Below are positions 7,606-16,179 of a stretch of DNA of 37,138 nucleotides, one piece after another. Below the pieces are notes generated by a model. That model was not told the DNA's origin. It was given only the letters and a program-made list of their open reading frames with translations, and ran no database searches. Each line of letters begins with the position of its first letter. Within the stretch, counting starts at the first letter, position 1. The position numbers and the translations under genes were made by a program. Source of the stretch: Bacillota bacterium (lineage in GTDB: Bacteria; Bacillota; Sulfobacillia; Sulfobacillales; Sulfobacillaceae); contig JAJYTS010000009.1 of assembly GCA_021792935.1 (NCBI GenBank), positions 1-37,138 on the forward strand. The letters are read 5' to 3'.

Positions 7606-8685
7606 ATGAAAAGTGGCGTGCTGGCAACAATGGCGACGATGGCTGTGATGGGTGCGACGTTACTTGCCGGTTGCGGAACACCCGCGGCCACGAACACAAG
7701 TGCGCACGGGTCAAAAATCAACATTCTTGAAACCGGCTCAACTTTGCTCTTCCCTCTGTTTTCGAAGTGGGTTCCATCTTATGAGTCCTCGCATCACAAT
7801 GTCTCGATTACTCCCGCCGGAACCGGAAGCGGGACCGGGATTGCTCAAGCCTTGGCCGGGTCTGTTCAGATTGGCGCTTCCGACGCCTATATGTCCTCGT
7901 CGCAAATGAAGCCTGGCATCCTGAATATTCCCTTAGCGATTTCCGCCCAGGTTGTCGCTTATAATCTGCCGGGTCTTAATGGCCGCCATCTAAACCTTTC
8001 CGGGCGCATTCTGGCCGGTATTTATACGGGTCATATCACCTCCTGGGACGATCCGGAAATCGCGGCGGCCAACCCCGGGGTGGTTCTTCCTCATCACGCG
8101 ATTATTCCTATACGCCGCAGCGACGCGTCAGGCGATAGTTTTCTCTTCACCTCTTATCTAACCGACACGGCCCCAACTCTGTGGAACGCCGGTTTTTCTA
8201 CTTCGCCCAATTGGCCGGCGGTGTCAGGCGAGGTTAGTGAAGACGGCAACGGAGGCATGGTGGACGGTTTGAAGGCCAATCCTTATTCCCTCGCTTACGT
8301 CGGCATCTCGTACCTTAATAGTATGGAATCGGACAACCTCGGCTATGCGGCTTTGCAGGACAAAAGCGGCCAGTATGTCTTACCTCTGGCTTCTAATATT
8401 ACCCGGGCGGCGTCCGCCATGGTGTCCCATACACCAGCGGATGAAAGGGTTTCACTTATCGACGCTCCGGGCAGCGATGCCTATCCCATTATCAACTATG
8501 AGTACGCGATTGTGCAGTCTCATCAAACCAGCGGCTCGACGGCTGCCGCATTAAAGACGTTTATGCGGTGGGCCATTTCCTCTTCAGGCGGCAGCGCTCC
8601 CGCTTTTCTCAAAACGGTTCACTTTTTGCCGCTGCCGGCGTCGGTAGTCCGCCTCAGCCTTAACCAGATCCATGCGATTCATTAG
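7606..8685 (+). CDS. pstS: Phosphate-binding lipoprotein PstS
   Basis: Extracytoplasmic phosphate receptor of the Pst system. The 359-aa protein begins with a lipoprotein signal peptide (lipobox LLAGC, Cys23), so it is anchored on the outer face of the membrane. Family motifs follow: ETGSTLLFPLF, GTGSGTGIAQAL, GASDAYMS and, later, RRSDASGDSFLF. The frame is open from 7573, but the ATG at 7606 has an aaggagtgg site at the right distance and starts the signal peptide. The end overlaps pstC by 14 bases. Confidence 0.93.
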   Translation: MKSGVLATMATMAVMGATLLAGCGTPAATNTSAHGSKINILETGSTLLFPLFSKWVPSYESSHHNVSITPAGTGSGTGIAQALAGSVQIGASDAYMSSSQMKPGILNIPLAISAQVVAYNLPGLNGRHLNLSGRILAGIYTGHITSWDDPEIAAANPGVVLPHHAIIPIRRSDASGDSFLFTSYLTDTAPTLWNAGFSTSPNWPAVSGEVSEDGNGGMVDGLKANPYSLAYVGISYLNSMESDNLGYAALQDKSGQYVLPLASNITRAASAMVSHTPADERVSLIDAPGSDAYPIINYEYAIVQSHQTSGSTAAALKTFMRWAISSSGGSAPAFLKTVHFLPLPASVVRLSLNQIHAIH

Positions 8686-9676
8686 ACAACGTCGGGCAGA
8701 CCGGGTGGTGGGCGCCCTGTTGGGGATGGGCGCCCTTGCCCCGCTTGTCGTTGTGGTGGGGCTTTTAAGCTATTTGGTTGAGTCCTCCTGGCCGGTCTGG
8801 CGCATGATGGGCTGGCACTTTTTTACGGGCCAATTGTGGAATTTGGGAAACTTGTATGCCGCGCGTCCCGCTATTGTTCACGGTGTTCCGGTAATGCCGG
8901 GCGCCTCCTTTGGCGCCCTGGTCTTTATTCTGGGCACCGCGCTGACGTCGTTCATGGCGTTGGCATTGGCGGTGCCGCTGGGCTTTTTTGTGGCGGCTGC
9001 CAGCGGGTATTTCGTTCACGGCCGCTGGCGCGTGGTCATGGCGGGGCTGGTGGAGATGATGGCGGGCATTCCCAGCGTCATCTTTGGACTGTGGGGGCTG
9101 ATGGTGGTGGCTCCCGCTTGGGCTCATCATGTGGGGCCTTTGTTGAATCGTGTCTTGCATCATTTGCCTTTCTTTACCGGGCCCGTTCAAAGCGAGACGA
9201 ATCTCACCGTGGCCGTGGTTGTGATTACTCTCATGATTGTGCCTATTATCGCCGCCACCATTCGCGCCGTGATGGAGCGGGTGCCGCGCGAACTGGTGGA
9301 AAGCGGACTGGCCCTGGGGTGGACCGAGGCCGAAACATTTTGGCGGCTGGTGTGGCCTTACGCGCGTTCCGCGGTTATCGGGGGCGCGATATTGGGGTTG
9401 GGGCGGGCGCTGGGAGAAACCATGGCGGTGCTGATGGTGAGTGGCGATGCCCTAAACGTTTTGCCACGGAACATCTACAGCTCCATTTCGACAATGGCCG
9501 CTACCATCGCTGGGCAATTGGACGCTGCCTTGACTGACCCTACCAAAATGGCTATTCACGCCTTGGGCGCTTTGGGATTAGTGCTGTTTGCCGCTACCTT
9601 TGTGGTCAATATTCTGGCTCGCGTGATTGTCAATCGTTCCACGGCACAATTGCGGGCGGTGACCAAGAATGGCTGA
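8672..9676 (+). CDS. pstC: Phosphate ABC transporter permease PstC
   Basis: One of the two membrane subunits forming the phosphate channel. The 334-aa protein has about six membrane helices and the permease EAA-type loop (VPRELVESGLALGWTEAETF, then GRALGETMAVLM), which docks on PstB. The segment EMMAGIPSVIFGLWGL is typical of the family. The ATG overlaps the end of pstS, which suggests coupling. The stop overlaps the frame of pstA. Confidence 0.92.
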   Translation: MRFIRQRRADRVVGALLGMGALAPLVVVVGLLSYLVESSWPVWRMMGWHFFTGQLWNLGNLYAARPAIVHGVPVMPGASFGALVFILGTALTSFMALALAVPLGFFVAAASGYFVHGRWRVVMAGLVEMMAGIPSVIFGLWGLMVVAPAWAHHVGPLLNRVLHHLPFFTGPVQSETNLTVAVVVITLMIVPIIAATIRAVMERVPRELVESGLALGWTEAETFWRLVWPYARSAVIGGAILGLGRALGETMAVLMVSGDALNVLPRNIYSSISTMAATIAGQLDAALTDPTKMAIHALGALGLVLFAATFVVNILARVIVNRSTAQLRAVTKNG

Positions 9677-9698
9677 GATGATGTTGAAGGAGTTGTCT

Positions 9699-10544
9699 AT
9701 GAGACGATTGCGAGTGGGACTTTCGCGGCGGCTGAAATCAGGTTTATGGCGCGGTGTGTCGGTAACAGCGGCCATGGCTATGATTGCCTTATTGGGACTG
9801 ATTTTCTGGACGGTCATTAAGGGGTCGCTTCCCGCTTGGAGTTGGTCGGTATTGACTACCCCCACCCAAGGGCTGGCGGGCGGGCTGGAAAACGCGATTG
9901 TCGGCACGTTGTGGCTGGGGCTCTTAACTATGCTCGGGGTAGCCATCGCCGGCATCGCCACAGGCATTTACGCGGCCGTGTACGCGCCTTTGTGGGCGCG
10001 CGAGTCCATCCTCTTTATCAGCGACGTGCTCTCGGGAGTTCCGTCGATTGTTTTTGGCTATGTAGGGTATCTGGCCTTTGTGGTGGCGTTTGGCTGGGGG
10101 TTTTCCGCATTGGCGGCGGCCCTCACCTTGACCATGCTGTCGCTGCCGTATATGGTGCGCAATACTTATCAGTCTTTCGCCAAAGTCCCTATTCACCTGA
10201 TTGACTCCGCCAGGGCCTTGGGGTTTTCCCGCGCCCGTACCATTTGGTCTCTGATGTGGCCGAGTTCCTGGGGCGGAATGGCCGCGGGCTCCATTTTGGC
10301 GCTGTCGGTGGCCATGGGGGAAACCGCCCCCTTGATTTACACGGCGGAATGGTCGCAAAACTTGCCGTCATGGGATTTAACCCATCACTCCGTGGCATAT
10401 CTCACGTATGTTGTCTGGACATTTATTCAAGAGCCTTATCCCCAAGCCAATGCCCTGGCATATATGGCCGGTCTGGTGCTAATGCTGGTGATAGGGGCGG
10501 TGTCGTTCGGCGCCCGTGTGAGAGAGTTTGGTCGCGCGCGTTAG
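9699..10544 (+). CDS. pstA: Phosphate ABC transporter permease PstA
   Basis: Second membrane subunit of the Pst importer, 281 aa and about six helices. It has the DVLSGVPSIVFGYVGYL segment and the coupling loop IDSARALGFSRARTIWSLMWP, then AMGETAPLIYTAEW. An ATG at 9669 overlaps the pstC stop in frame. The ATG at 9699 has an aaggag site six bases upstream and begins the basic N-terminus MRRLRVGLSRR, so I prefer it. No phoU follows, and the next gene is on the other strand. The 109-base convergent gap shows no convincing terminator. Confidence 0.92.
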   Translation: MRRLRVGLSRRLKSGLWRGVSVTAAMAMIALLGLIFWTVIKGSLPAWSWSVLTTPTQGLAGGLENAIVGTLWLGLLTMLGVAIAGIATGIYAAVYAPLWARESILFISDVLSGVPSIVFGYVGYLAFVVAFGWGFSALAAALTLTMLSLPYMVRNTYQSFAKVPIHLIDSARALGFSRARTIWSLMWPSSWGGMAAGSILALSVAMGETAPLIYTAEWSQNLPSWDLTHHSVAYLTYVVWTFIQEPYPQANALAYMAGLVLMLVIGAVSFGARVREFGRAR

Positions 10545-10653
10545 GACCGCGGTCAGGGTGGGTAAAGAGTCTCGGGATGGGAGATGGCGTCGTGGATCAG
10601 AGGCGCCTTCCCACGCACTTTGCGGAGGGGAAAAGGATAAAACTATTCTCGCC

Positions 10654-11331
10654 TTACCGTTGGTGATTGCGCATCCGGTATCCCACGCCGCGCACCGTTT
10701 CGATTTCTCCTTGACCTTCCTCCCCGAGCTTTTCTCGTAAGTTTTTGATGTGCACATTGACGGTTCGGGCATCCCCACCCACTTCATATCCCCATACTTG
10801 GCGGAGCAAATCTTGTCGCGAAAAGACTCGTCCAGGATTTCTCAGCAGGAGTGACAGCAGCTCAAATTCCGTGCTGGTCAGATTGACAGGCCGACCTTGG
10901 ACGGTCGCTTCGCGCCGGTCAAGATTGATGGCAATTCCGTTCCAGGTCAAGTCGGTTTCTATTGACCGGGTTTCTTGGCGACGGAACATCGCTTTTACGC
11001 GGGCGCTGAGCTCTCGAACAGAAAATGGTTTGACCACATAGTCGTCCGCGCCCAGTTCTAACCCTACCACCCGGTCAACTTCTTCTTTGCGGGCCGAGAG
11101 TATGATGATGGGTACCGTGGAATGAGTGCGCAGTTCACGCAATACTTCCAGCCCGACGATTCCGGGAAGCATCAGATCCAAAATGATTAAATCGGGATGG
11201 TGGCTTTTCGCGGTTATTATCGCGTCAATTCCGTTTTCCGCCGTGAGAACTCGAAATCCGTCGTGCTCAAGTCGGTGGCGGATAAGGAGAATAATGGCCG
11301 GCTCGTCGTCGACAACTAAAATGGTGCGCAT
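10654..11331 (-). CDS. OmpR/PhoB-family response regulator
   Basis: Two-domain transcription factor of 225 aa. The receiver domain has the acidic pocket DDE (8-10), the phospho-acceptor Asp52 in LIILDLMLP, the Ser/Thr switch in IILSA and the lysine in VVKPFS. The winged-helix output domain (LTSTEFELLSLLL..., RTVNVHIKNLREKL, VRGVGYRM) is typical of PhoB/PhoP/OmpR. It lies convergent to pstA and just downstream of the penicillin-binding protein gene, with no histidine kinase next to it. Control of phosphate genes is a reasonable guess from the neighbourhood but unproven. The ATG at 11331 follows an aggagg site. Confidence 0.9.
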   Translation of the reverse strand: MRTILVVDDEPAIILLIRHRLEHDGFRVLTAENGIDAIITAKSHHPDLIILDLMLPGIVGLEVLRELRTHSTVPIIILSARKEEVDRVVGLELGADDYVVKPFSVRELSARVKAMFRRQETRSIETDLTWNGIAINLDRREATVQGRPVNLTSTEFELLSLLLRNPGRVFSRQDLLRQVWGYEVGGDARTVNVHIKNLREKLGEEGQGEIETVRGVGYRMRNHQR

Positions 11332-11379
11332 CAGCAGCAGCCCTCCTGCCCCTTAGATGCGGGTTTTATGTTGCTATAA

Positions 11380-11392
11380 GGGTATATAACCC
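11380..11392. promoter_or_regulatory. Imperfect palindrome upstream of the response regulator
   Basis: GGGTATATAACCC has GGGT and ACCC arms around an AT-rich centre. It lies 49 bases before the response regulator start, between it and the PBP gene. It could be an operator or part of a promoter; the sequence alone does not say which. Confidence 0.25.
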
Positions 11393-11417
11393 GTATTAAG
11401 ATCCCGTGAGAACCTTA

Positions 11418-13739
11418 TTAAGGTTTGAAAAATATTTTGGCGGGGCGGTCTTGCTTGGCTTTGACGGAACAGGTGGCCGAGGGTCCCCAAAATCGCGCGT
11501 CCCAGGGCTTGGGGACTCCCGGATGCCACGCGGACTCTCGCCTAAGGGCCGCCATGACCAGATAAGGTCCGCAGCCGGGGCGCCAGCGACGCGCGGGGTT
11601 GTCGGCCAGCACCCGCAGAGGATGCCAAAGATGGTCCATTCCCCGGGGTTGGGTGCCGGCGATGTACCATCCTCCTTGAATGTCGTGGAGCGGGGTATAC
11701 GCCCCTGCACGTTTTCCCGAGGTGATGCTTATGCGGCGAACGTAAATGAGACCGGGTGGTTGGGAAAAGCGCTGAGGTTTCAGGTGCAAGGCTTGATTGA
11801 CCGACCGCATGATTTGTTGCCAAATGGGCCCGGCCGCCACCGCCCCGTAGGCGGGACCGCTTCCGCTGTCGGTGTAGGGCTGGGCGATTTCGCCGACCCG
11901 GTTTCCTTCCCACACCCCTACCAGAATTTGTGGTTCATAGCCGATGAACCAGGCGTCGGATTCCTGGGTGTTGGTTCCACTCTTGGCCGCCGCCGGCCTT
12001 CCTATACCCAGACGTGACCCGGTGGCTAGCGCGCCAGGTCCGATACCCTTCAAAGGATGGGGATTTAAGACGCCCTCCAGCATATTGGTGAGAAGAAAGG
12101 CTTCTTGCGGAGTGAGCGCTTGGCGTGTTTGAACGGGTGCGTGAAACAGCACTTGGCGGTGCCAGGTGACCTGGGTGACGAAGACGGGCTGGAGCAGGCG
12201 TCCACTATTGTCCAGGGCACCATAAGCCCGAGTCATCGCCAGCAAGCTGGTGTTGACGCCGAGAGCCGACCCGAGGTTGTGCGCTTGACTGGCAGGTACG
12301 CTGATGGCAAAGTGCTGGCGCAAGAAACTGATACCGTATGCCAGGCCAATTTTTTTCAGCACGTGAACGGCGGCGTCATTGTCGGAAATTGCCAGGGCGT
12401 CCTTAAGGTTGATATATCCTCGGTATTGATTATCGTCGTTGGCGGGCCACCACGACTGACCCTGGACGTTTTGGTAGAGGGGCACATCTTGAACTACAGA
12501 CATTTCCGTATAGCCTTTGGCCAGAGCGGGCGCGTAATCCAACAGCGGCTTGATGGTGGAGCCGGTGGAACGGTTGGAGTCCAGGGCTAAGTCTTCCTGC
12601 AAAAAGGTAAAGTGGCGGCGGCCGCCAATAATGGCCCAAACATGGCCGTTTTTAGGGTTTTCCACGATAGCGGAGGCTTCATGATGGGGATAGCGGGCTT
12701 TAGATTTCCCAAAATTTTTGTTCATCCATTGGTCGACAGCCGCTTGCGCGGCTTGATACGCCTGGGGGCGCAGGGCGGTATGAATGCGCAGGCCCCCGTA
12801 TAATATTTGATTCATGGTAAAGCCATGGCTCAATAGTTCGCTGATGACCCGGTCCACATACCAAGGATACGGGTATTGGCCTGAGCCGGAAGTTGGCGCT
12901 TTTGGATGAAGTCCTAGAGGCGCCTTAAAGGCGCGCTGGGCACTGGCTGGGGATATGTCATGGTAGCGGACCATGGCATCCAGCACCTGCCGCTGTCGTT
13001 CTTTAGCCTCTCGCATGTGGGTGATGGGGTCGTACGCGCTCGGGGCTTGCGGGAGTCCCGCCAGCAAGGAGGCCTGCGCCAAGCTGAGCCTAGCCGGGGT
13101 GGTGTCAAAATATATGTGGGCCGCCGCCTTTATTCCCTCGGCTCCTTGCCCGTAATAGACGGCGTTGAGATACATGTCGAGAATCGTATTTTTGCTGTAT
13201 TGATGGGCCAGCTCAATCCCCAGCAGAAATTCTTGGATTTTGCGGCTGAGCGACTTTTGGTCACTGAGAAAGAGATTCTTGGCCAATTGTTCGGTGATGG
13301 TGCTGGCTCCCTGCAGGGGCGCCCGGTGCCGAATGTCGACCAAAGCGGCTCTTGCGATGGAGCGGATGTCAAATCCGGGGTTTTGATAAAAGGAGTGATC
13401 TTCAACGGCAATTACCGCCTCATCCAGTTGCGGAGAAATCCGGGACAAGGGGATCGCTTGTCGTACGGGACCTCCGAGACGCGCGATAATTTTTCCTTGG
13501 CTGTCATAGACCAGGGAACTGGGCGAGCTTTTGAAGCGCGCTCCCAAATGGGCTGTCGACGGCAGTTGTTGTGACACTCGGATAAGGGCCAGGAGGCAGA
13601 AGCCGCCTGCCATCAGTGCCAGCAGAGCGGCCAGCCGGCCTCGACGGAGACGGCGCCGGGGGGGCGTCAGCCGCGTCCCGCAGTGTTGGCACACGCTCTC
13701 CCTGGCGCGGTTGGCAGTGCCGCAGGAGGGGCAAATCAT
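11418..13739 (-). CDS. Class A penicillin-binding protein with N-terminal zinc ribbon
   Basis: Bifunctional peptidoglycan glycosyltransferase/transpeptidase, 773 aa. The N-terminus is a cytoplasmic zinc ribbon (C3-x2-C6 ... C17-x2-C20), then a basic stretch and one membrane helix (about 37-57). The GT51 glycosyltransferase domain shows EDHSFYQNPGFD, GASTITEQLAKNL and NAVYYGQGAEGI. The transpeptidase domain has the S-x-x-K box STIK, the SDN box and KSG (in place of KTG) in AAKSGTNTQESDAW. The ATG at 13739 follows gaggtgg; the frame opens ten codons earlier. It lies upstream of the response regulator gene on the same strand, with an 86-base gap. The C-terminal 100 residues beyond the catalytic domain are unusual and basic/aromatic. 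Confidence 0.9.
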   Translation of the reverse strand: MICPSCGTANRARESVCQHCGTRLTPPRRRLRRGRLAALLALMAGGFCLLALIRVSQQLPSTAHLGARFKSSPSSLVYDSQGKIIARLGGPVRQAIPLSRISPQLDEAVIAVEDHSFYQNPGFDIRSIARAALVDIRHRAPLQGASTITEQLAKNLFLSDQKSLSRKIQEFLLGIELAHQYSKNTILDMYLNAVYYGQGAEGIKAAAHIYFDTTPARLSLAQASLLAGLPQAPSAYDPITHMREAKERQRQVLDAMVRYHDISPASAQRAFKAPLGLHPKAPTSGSGQYPYPWYVDRVISELLSHGFTMNQILYGGLRIHTALRPQAYQAAQAAVDQWMNKNFGKSKARYPHHEASAIVENPKNGHVWAIIGGRRHFTFLQEDLALDSNRSTGSTIKPLLDYAPALAKGYTEMSVVQDVPLYQNVQGQSWWPANDDNQYRGYINLKDALAISDNDAAVHVLKKIGLAYGISFLRQHFAISVPASQAHNLGSALGVNTSLLAMTRAYGALDNSGRLLQPVFVTQVTWHRQVLFHAPVQTRQALTPQEAFLLTNMLEGVLNPHPLKGIGPGALATGSRLGIGRPAAAKSGTNTQESDAWFIGYEPQILVGVWEGNRVGEIAQPYTDSGSGPAYGAVAAGPIWQQIMRSVNQALHLKPQRFSQPPGLIYVRRISITSGKRAGAYTPLHDIQGGWYIAGTQPRGMDHLWHPLRVLADNPARRWRPGCGPYLVMAALRRESAWHPGVPKPWDARFWGPSATCSVKAKQDRPAKIFFKP

Positions 13740-14015
13740 GGTGACCACCTCAAGAGGACAGGGTCCCAAACGGGTCCATCATATCGGAGAGCCTGTCCTT
13801 CCTGCACGAAAATTATGTCGGCTATCCCAGTAATCGGCCAAAAATTTCCGGCGTCATGGGGAGCCCGCCAATATTGGTTGTCCAGACTTCGCCATGACGA
13901 CCTATTCCCGAGCGCAATCGCCCATCACCCTCATCCGCAATTCTTGAGGCGGGCCTTGGTGATATCATCGCGCGCACTCCATCACAATTACTTTGCTAAA
14001 GACCGCTTAGAGTGG

Positions 14016-14043
14016 TTGCATTTCTAGCGTGGGGCCGCATAAT
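14016..14043 (+). promoter_or_regulatory. Candidate sigma-A promoter of topA operon
   Basis: TTGCAT (14016-14021) and CATAAT (14038-14043) are separated by 16 bases, and the topA start codon lies 40 bases further on. The remaining divergent gap (13740-14015) between the PBP gene and topA contains no gene I can support. Confidence 0.45.
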
Positions 14044-14082
14044 GCGATATTATGGGGACGCTTATGAACGGGAGGTGGCCGA

Positions 14083-16179
14083 TTGCCGAAGCCAAAGCCC
14101 TTGATTATTGTGGAATCACCGGCTAAAGCAAAAACTATCGGGCGTTTTTTGGGAAGCCGCTATCAAGTGAAGGCAACCATGGGGCACGTGCGCGACTTGC
14201 CCAAGAGTCAATTCGGGGTTGACGTGGAGAAAGAATTTGAACCCCGCTATATTACCATTCGCGGCAAAGGCAGCTTGGTTAAAGAGCTTAAAGATGCCGC
14301 CAAGAAGACCGATCGGGTATATCTGGCGACCGACCCTGATAGGGAAGGGGAAGCCATCGCCTGGCATCTCAGTGAAACGCTGGGGATTTTGCCAAGCCGG
14401 GCACAGCGCATCGAGTTTCATGAGATTACCAAGGATGCCGTCACCGATGCTATCCGACGCGCCCGCCCCATTAATATGAATTTGGTCGACGCGCAGCAGG
14501 CGCGCCGGGTGCTGGACCGCGTGGTGGGCTATCAACTTTCGCCTTTGCTCTGGCGGAAAGTTCGGCCGGGATTGTCGGCAGGGCGGGTGCAGTCAGCGGC
14601 ATTGAAGCTGATTGTGGATCGCGAGCGGGAATTTAAAGCGTTTAAGCCGGAGGAATATTATACGGTTCATTTAATGGCTGATTCCCAGCCTCCCTTGCCG
14701 GCGGAATACTTTGGCCCCTGGGGAGAAAAAGGCCGGGTGAGCCAGTCTGAGGCCTTGCGCATTCTTGAGGAAGTCCCGTCGGGCGCCGATATTCTCGTGC
14801 AATCGGTCAAAACGCGGGAGCGACGCCGTTTTCCGGCAGCCCCCTTTACCACTTCCACACTGCAGCAAGAAGCGTCACGCCGCCTGGGATTCTCAGTAAA
14901 GCGCACCATGGCCGTGGCACAGCAGCTTTATGAAGGATTGGAAGTGAAAGGCGAGGGCAATGTCGGTCTGGTGACATACATCCGCACCGATTCCACCCGG
15001 GTGGCGGATATTGCCCAAGCCGACGCCAAAACTTATATTGACGCCACTTATGGTTCCGAGTATGGGAAGGGGAGCGGTCCCGCGCGGACGGAAAAGGCTA
15101 AGCCGGGAGTGCAAGACGCGCATGAGGCCATACGCCCGACAGCCGTGGGACGTCATCCCGACACGTTGAAGGGGTCTTTGAGCCGGGATCAGTTGCGACT
15201 CTACCGCCTCATTTGGGAGCGGTTTGTGGCCAGTCAAATGGCCCCCATGGTGTATGATGCCACGACGGTCGATTTAATGGCGGGCCAGCATCAGTTTAGG
15301 GCGCATGGAGCCCTGGTCAAGTTTGCCGGTTTTACCGTGCTGTATCAGGAAACCCGCGAGGAGAGCGACAAGAGCGCCGACGACGCGAGTGGCAGTCCCT
15401 TGCCGCAACTATCTGAGGGTCAGAGTCTCAAGGCGGTGCAGGTCGATTCCAGCCAGCATTTTACCGAGCCGCCCCCTCGTTTCACCGAGGCCAGCCTGGT
15501 AAAGACCTTAGAAGAACTAGGGGTGGGACGTCCGTCAACCTACGCCCCGATTATTGACACATTGCTGCAGCGCGATTATGTGCGGCGAGAGCAAAAGCGG
15601 CTCATGCCCACCGACCTCGGCGTTGTGGTGGTAGACCTGCTGCAGAGCTACTTTCCTGAAATTGTAGATATTTCCTTTACCGCCGCGATTGAGGGCCGCC
15701 TGGATCAGGTGGAGGAGGCCGAGATGAGTTGGCGCGAGGTGCTGCGCGATTTCTACGGTCCATTTTCGCAAGAGTTGGCGCGTGCCGATCAAGATATTGA
15801 AAAAGTGGCGGTACCCGTCGAGGCGACCGATGAAAAATGCGCTCAATGCGGGAAGCCCATGGTGGTCAAATATGGTCGCTTTGGAAAGTTCCTGGCCTGT
15901 TCCGGGTATCCTGAATGCAAAAACACGCAGCCATTGGTGGAAAAGACGGGCGGGGCTTGTCCCAAGTGCGGGTCGGATTTGGTGGTGCGCCGCAGCAAGC
16001 GGGGCCGTACGTTTTACGGTTGCCGCGCCTACCCGTCCTGCGATTTCGTTACCTGGTGGCGGCCCACCGAAAAGAATTGTCCACGCTGCGGCTCTTCCAT
16101 GGCGTTGCGACGAAAGGGTCGGCAGGACACCCTAGTGTGTTTGAGAGAGGGATGTGGTTTTGAAGAAGAGGCTCAATGA
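14083..16179 (+). CDS. topA: DNA topoisomerase I
   Basis: Type IA topoisomerase that relaxes negative supercoils. The 698-aa protein has the TOPRIM domain (LIIVESPAKAKTI near the N-terminus, then ATDPDREGEAIAWHL), the active-site tyrosine in TYIRTDSTR, and DAHEAIRPT. Three C-terminal zinc ribbons are present: CAQC...CSGYPEC, CPKC...CRAYPSC and CPRC...CLREGC. The start is TTG, placed seven to eight bases after gggaggtgg, with no better start nearby. It heads the topA-trmFO-xerC-hslV-hslU gene run. The end overlaps trmFO by 20 bases. Confidence 0.97.
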   Translation: MPKPKPLIIVESPAKAKTIGRFLGSRYQVKATMGHVRDLPKSQFGVDVEKEFEPRYITIRGKGSLVKELKDAAKKTDRVYLATDPDREGEAIAWHLSETLGILPSRAQRIEFHEITKDAVTDAIRRARPINMNLVDAQQARRVLDRVVGYQLSPLLWRKVRPGLSAGRVQSAALKLIVDREREFKAFKPEEYYTVHLMADSQPPLPAEYFGPWGEKGRVSQSEALRILEEVPSGADILVQSVKTRERRRFPAAPFTTSTLQQEASRRLGFSVKRTMAVAQQLYEGLEVKGEGNVGLVTYIRTDSTRVADIAQADAKTYIDATYGSEYGKGSGPARTEKAKPGVQDAHEAIRPTAVGRHPDTLKGSLSRDQLRLYRLIWERFVASQMAPMVYDATTVDLMAGQHQFRAHGALVKFAGFTVLYQETREESDKSADDASGSPLPQLSEGQSLKAVQVDSSQHFTEPPPRFTEASLVKTLEELGVGRPSTYAPIIDTLLQRDYVRREQKRLMPTDLGVVVVDLLQSYFPEIVDISFTAAIEGRLDQVEEAEMSWREVLRDFYGPFSQELARADQDIEKVAVPVEATDEKCAQCGKPMVVKYGRFGKFLACSGYPECKNTQPLVEKTGGACPKCGSDLVVRRSKRGRTFYGCRAYPSCDFVTWWRPTEKNCPRCGSSMALRRKGRQDTLVCLREGCGFEEEAQ

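Noticed and set aside
10545-10653. Bidirectional terminator between pstA and the response regulator
   Set aside because: Only short imperfect stems and no T-run could be drawn.
11406-12017. Long plus-strand frames opposite the PBP gene
   Set aside because: They are antisense shadows of a clear class A PBP.
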